Shown here piece by piece: positions 62,028 to 64,000 of a stretch of 64,000 bases of DNA (position 1 is its first letter; the number at the start of each line of letters is the position of its first letter). Origin of the DNA: Dicaeum eximium (Eukaryota > Chordata > Aves > Passeriformes > Dicaeidae); contig VWZP01005850.1 of assembly GCA_013396995.1 (NCBI GenBank), forward strand, positions 125,323-189,322, written 5' to 3'. Position numbers and translations under genes: made by a program. The notes under the pieces are model-generated. The model worked only from the letters and a program-made list of their open reading frames with translations. It was not told where the DNA came from and made no database searches.

Positions 62028-64000
62028 GCACACAGTGACTGCAGGCATGCAGGAAGGGCTGTGCCTCTTGTCTTCCCAGCTGACATTAACCTTAAGAACT
62101 GGATTTTGCTAAAGGTGATGCAAGCAACAGATATGTTGACAGAACTGAGAAACAATTTCAGAGCAATTCAAGAACTGAAATGCCTTAGGAAAAGTGTATT
62201 TTCTTAGAAAAATCTGTGAGCTAAGGCTTGAGAAGGATTAGCTCTTGCATGCTAACAGCCAAGAGTGAGAGACTTGCCCGGGTGCATGAGAAGGCTGTGG
62301 CAAAGGTAGAGGATGCTCCTCCTTGACCTCCAACTGAAACTGTGCTTGCTCTCCTTTGCCTCCTCCTGGCCTGCAGTTTGGAGAGCACTCCAGACATCTC
62401 ATTTCTGCCATGAAGTGATCTCTTCAGACACTTATTACAGAGGAAACAGCACAGAGAGGTACGTTCAGATCAGAGGCATCTGCAGCTTCCTGGTGGCCAG
62501 TGTAGTTCTCTGGAGATTGCAGAGTACACTGGGAACAACAGACAAACAAAAAGACCATCCAAAAGCTGAGGAACTTTCTGGGTGAGACTCTGGGATTTCA
62601 TTGTCCGTTTCCATTGTTCAGATCTGATTAAAAACAAACTGGCAGGAGAAAGACCACATGCTTATCAGAGATCCCTGCAGGTCACAACACTAGAAAGCCA
62701 TTTCACTGGCACTGATGTGGCCTGTTTGTCAGGAATAGAGTTTTGGATCTCACTTTTATTTGTAGGCAGTTTTGAAAGGCGTGGGATTATCAGGGATGGG
62801 TTAGATCCTTTGCAACTTGCAGAAAAGTTCCTGTCTCTTTGCAGCCATTCTGAAGAGGAAGAGAAGAAAAACCTAGTACAAAACATTTCTGTTTCCATTA
62901 ATAACTGTGTTTGGACATGACAGCCAGCCAGCATCAGTGGGAGCTTTTCCTCTGAATTATCTAAGCTTTGACTCTCACCTTTAATATTCCATTAGCATTT
63001 GAAGACAGTGCTACATGCACAAAGGAGAAGATCTACCGTCATAGCCAAAAGAAAGATGTACCAAGGAAAGAAGAGATCAAAAGAATAATTACACTTCATT
63101 TTCACTGAGGGACTAAAGCACAGGGACTGTAAGAATTAGATGCAGTCACCTAGAAAATCTGTGCCACTGCTGTGAAACAGATTTACACCTCCCCTTGCCA
63201 AACCATCAAATATTTGTGTTCCCTCATTAGACTGCCACAGCCCAATGGCCACCAGCAAAGAAGCTCCCAATCTATATTTTGGTCTAGAACTATTTTTAAA
63301 CCTTATCTTCAGTTACATGCTGCTTGTGATTTGGACTTTGGAAGAACTTTTGGTGAGGGGCATCTGTTTTGCCTAATTTCATTCCTGAAGCTTGCTGCAA
63401 CTGGTAAGTTAAAAGTCACTTTCTTCATCTTATTCTGAAGACCTGGTTCTGTTTGTCTTCAAATGCATATTGAATTCTTAACATTTAAACCCAACCTGCC
63501 AAACATTGGAATCAGTAGAAATCACCATCAAATGTTTTCAAAGGCTTTTGCATTAGGCCCCATATTTTTTTCCCTTCTCTTCCAGTAGTCAGACATTAAA
63601 ACACTGACATGAAGTGGAAGATTAATATCCACTGCCTCTTGGGAACTAGTGTGCTGTGTGCTACACTGATATGTGTGGGACATGCTTGTGTTTGATTTCT
63701 GCTTTTCCTAGGGACAGACTCCCTTACCTGCCTCTCCCAGAAGCTTCTGCATGCCTTTTGATTGAGCAGCAGGAGCTCTGGCTAGGAGTAGAGCTGCTTG
63801 ACTGATGGTATTTTGTTTTACAGATGAATCTGCTGAGGTATTCTGGTTTTTTCCAAGTGATCATAGGAAATCCAACAGTTATTTTTCAGAACCAGGGCCC
63901 TGTAAGAGGGCCAGTGCATTCCACATGCCCAAACCCAGGTACTCAGAATTCTTTGCTAAGAATAATTTCTGCCAAGCTGTGTATTGCCACCGAGGTCCTC
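62028..64000. other. Non-coding stretch to window end
   Basis: Mixed composition after the CR1. Three successive plus-strand frames of about 90-110 codons at 62.3-63.4 kb are unrecognised and show no clear splice linkage. Confidence 0.5.

Noticed and set aside
1..64000. CRISPR arrays, operons, tRNA or rRNA genes
   Set aside because: The sequence is a vertebrate nuclear region. No spaced identical repeats of CRISPR type, cloverleaf genes with A/B boxes or ribosomal sequence were seen.

Overview
This window is eukaryotic and almost certainly from a bird, probably a songbird. It carries spliced GT-AG exons, several CR1 LINE fragments of avian type, and solo LTRs of avian endogenous retroviruses. 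It has no bacterial-style gene packing. One protein-coding gene can be supported from the sequence: PLEKHB2 (evectin-2), on the minus strand. Nearly all other open reading frames are short and unsupported.

Layout. Positions 1-42,500 are mostly non-coding and repeat-bearing. They hold four solo-LTR-like copies across the whole window that share TGATG(C/T)C...GGCATCA ends (3,969-4,418 +; 27,432-27,877 -; 36,903-37,330 -; 61,221-61,667 +). Three further LTR-like stretches lie near 5.6-6.1, 16.3-16.8 and 33.9-34.5 kb. There is a G-rich minisatellite interrupted by a 47-base assembly gap (12,965-13,330), an inverted pair of CR1 3' ends (20,142-21,196), and a small orphan CpG island beside a CR1 (40,080-40,930). 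Positions 42,520-58,350 hold PLEKHB2: a probable long 3' UTR (42,520-46,440), seven coding exons (46,441-54,742), a probable non-coding first exon ending at 57,447, and a CpG-island promoter (about 57,380-58,340) that contains a 64-bp tandem repeat. Positions 58,350-64,000 are non-coding, with one LTR placed exactly against a CR1.

The seven coding exons join in frame to a 224-residue protein with matching splice phases at every junction. It has an N-terminal PH domain, a Tyr/Pro-rich linker with a PPPY motif, and a hydrophobic C-terminal anchor. From family knowledge this protein binds phosphatidylserine on recycling endosomes and acts in membrane traffic. No operon-like or multi-gene system is present. 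I found no clearly new biological system; the most notable items are the promoter minisatellite, the inverted CR1 pair, the LTR family and the orphan CpG island.
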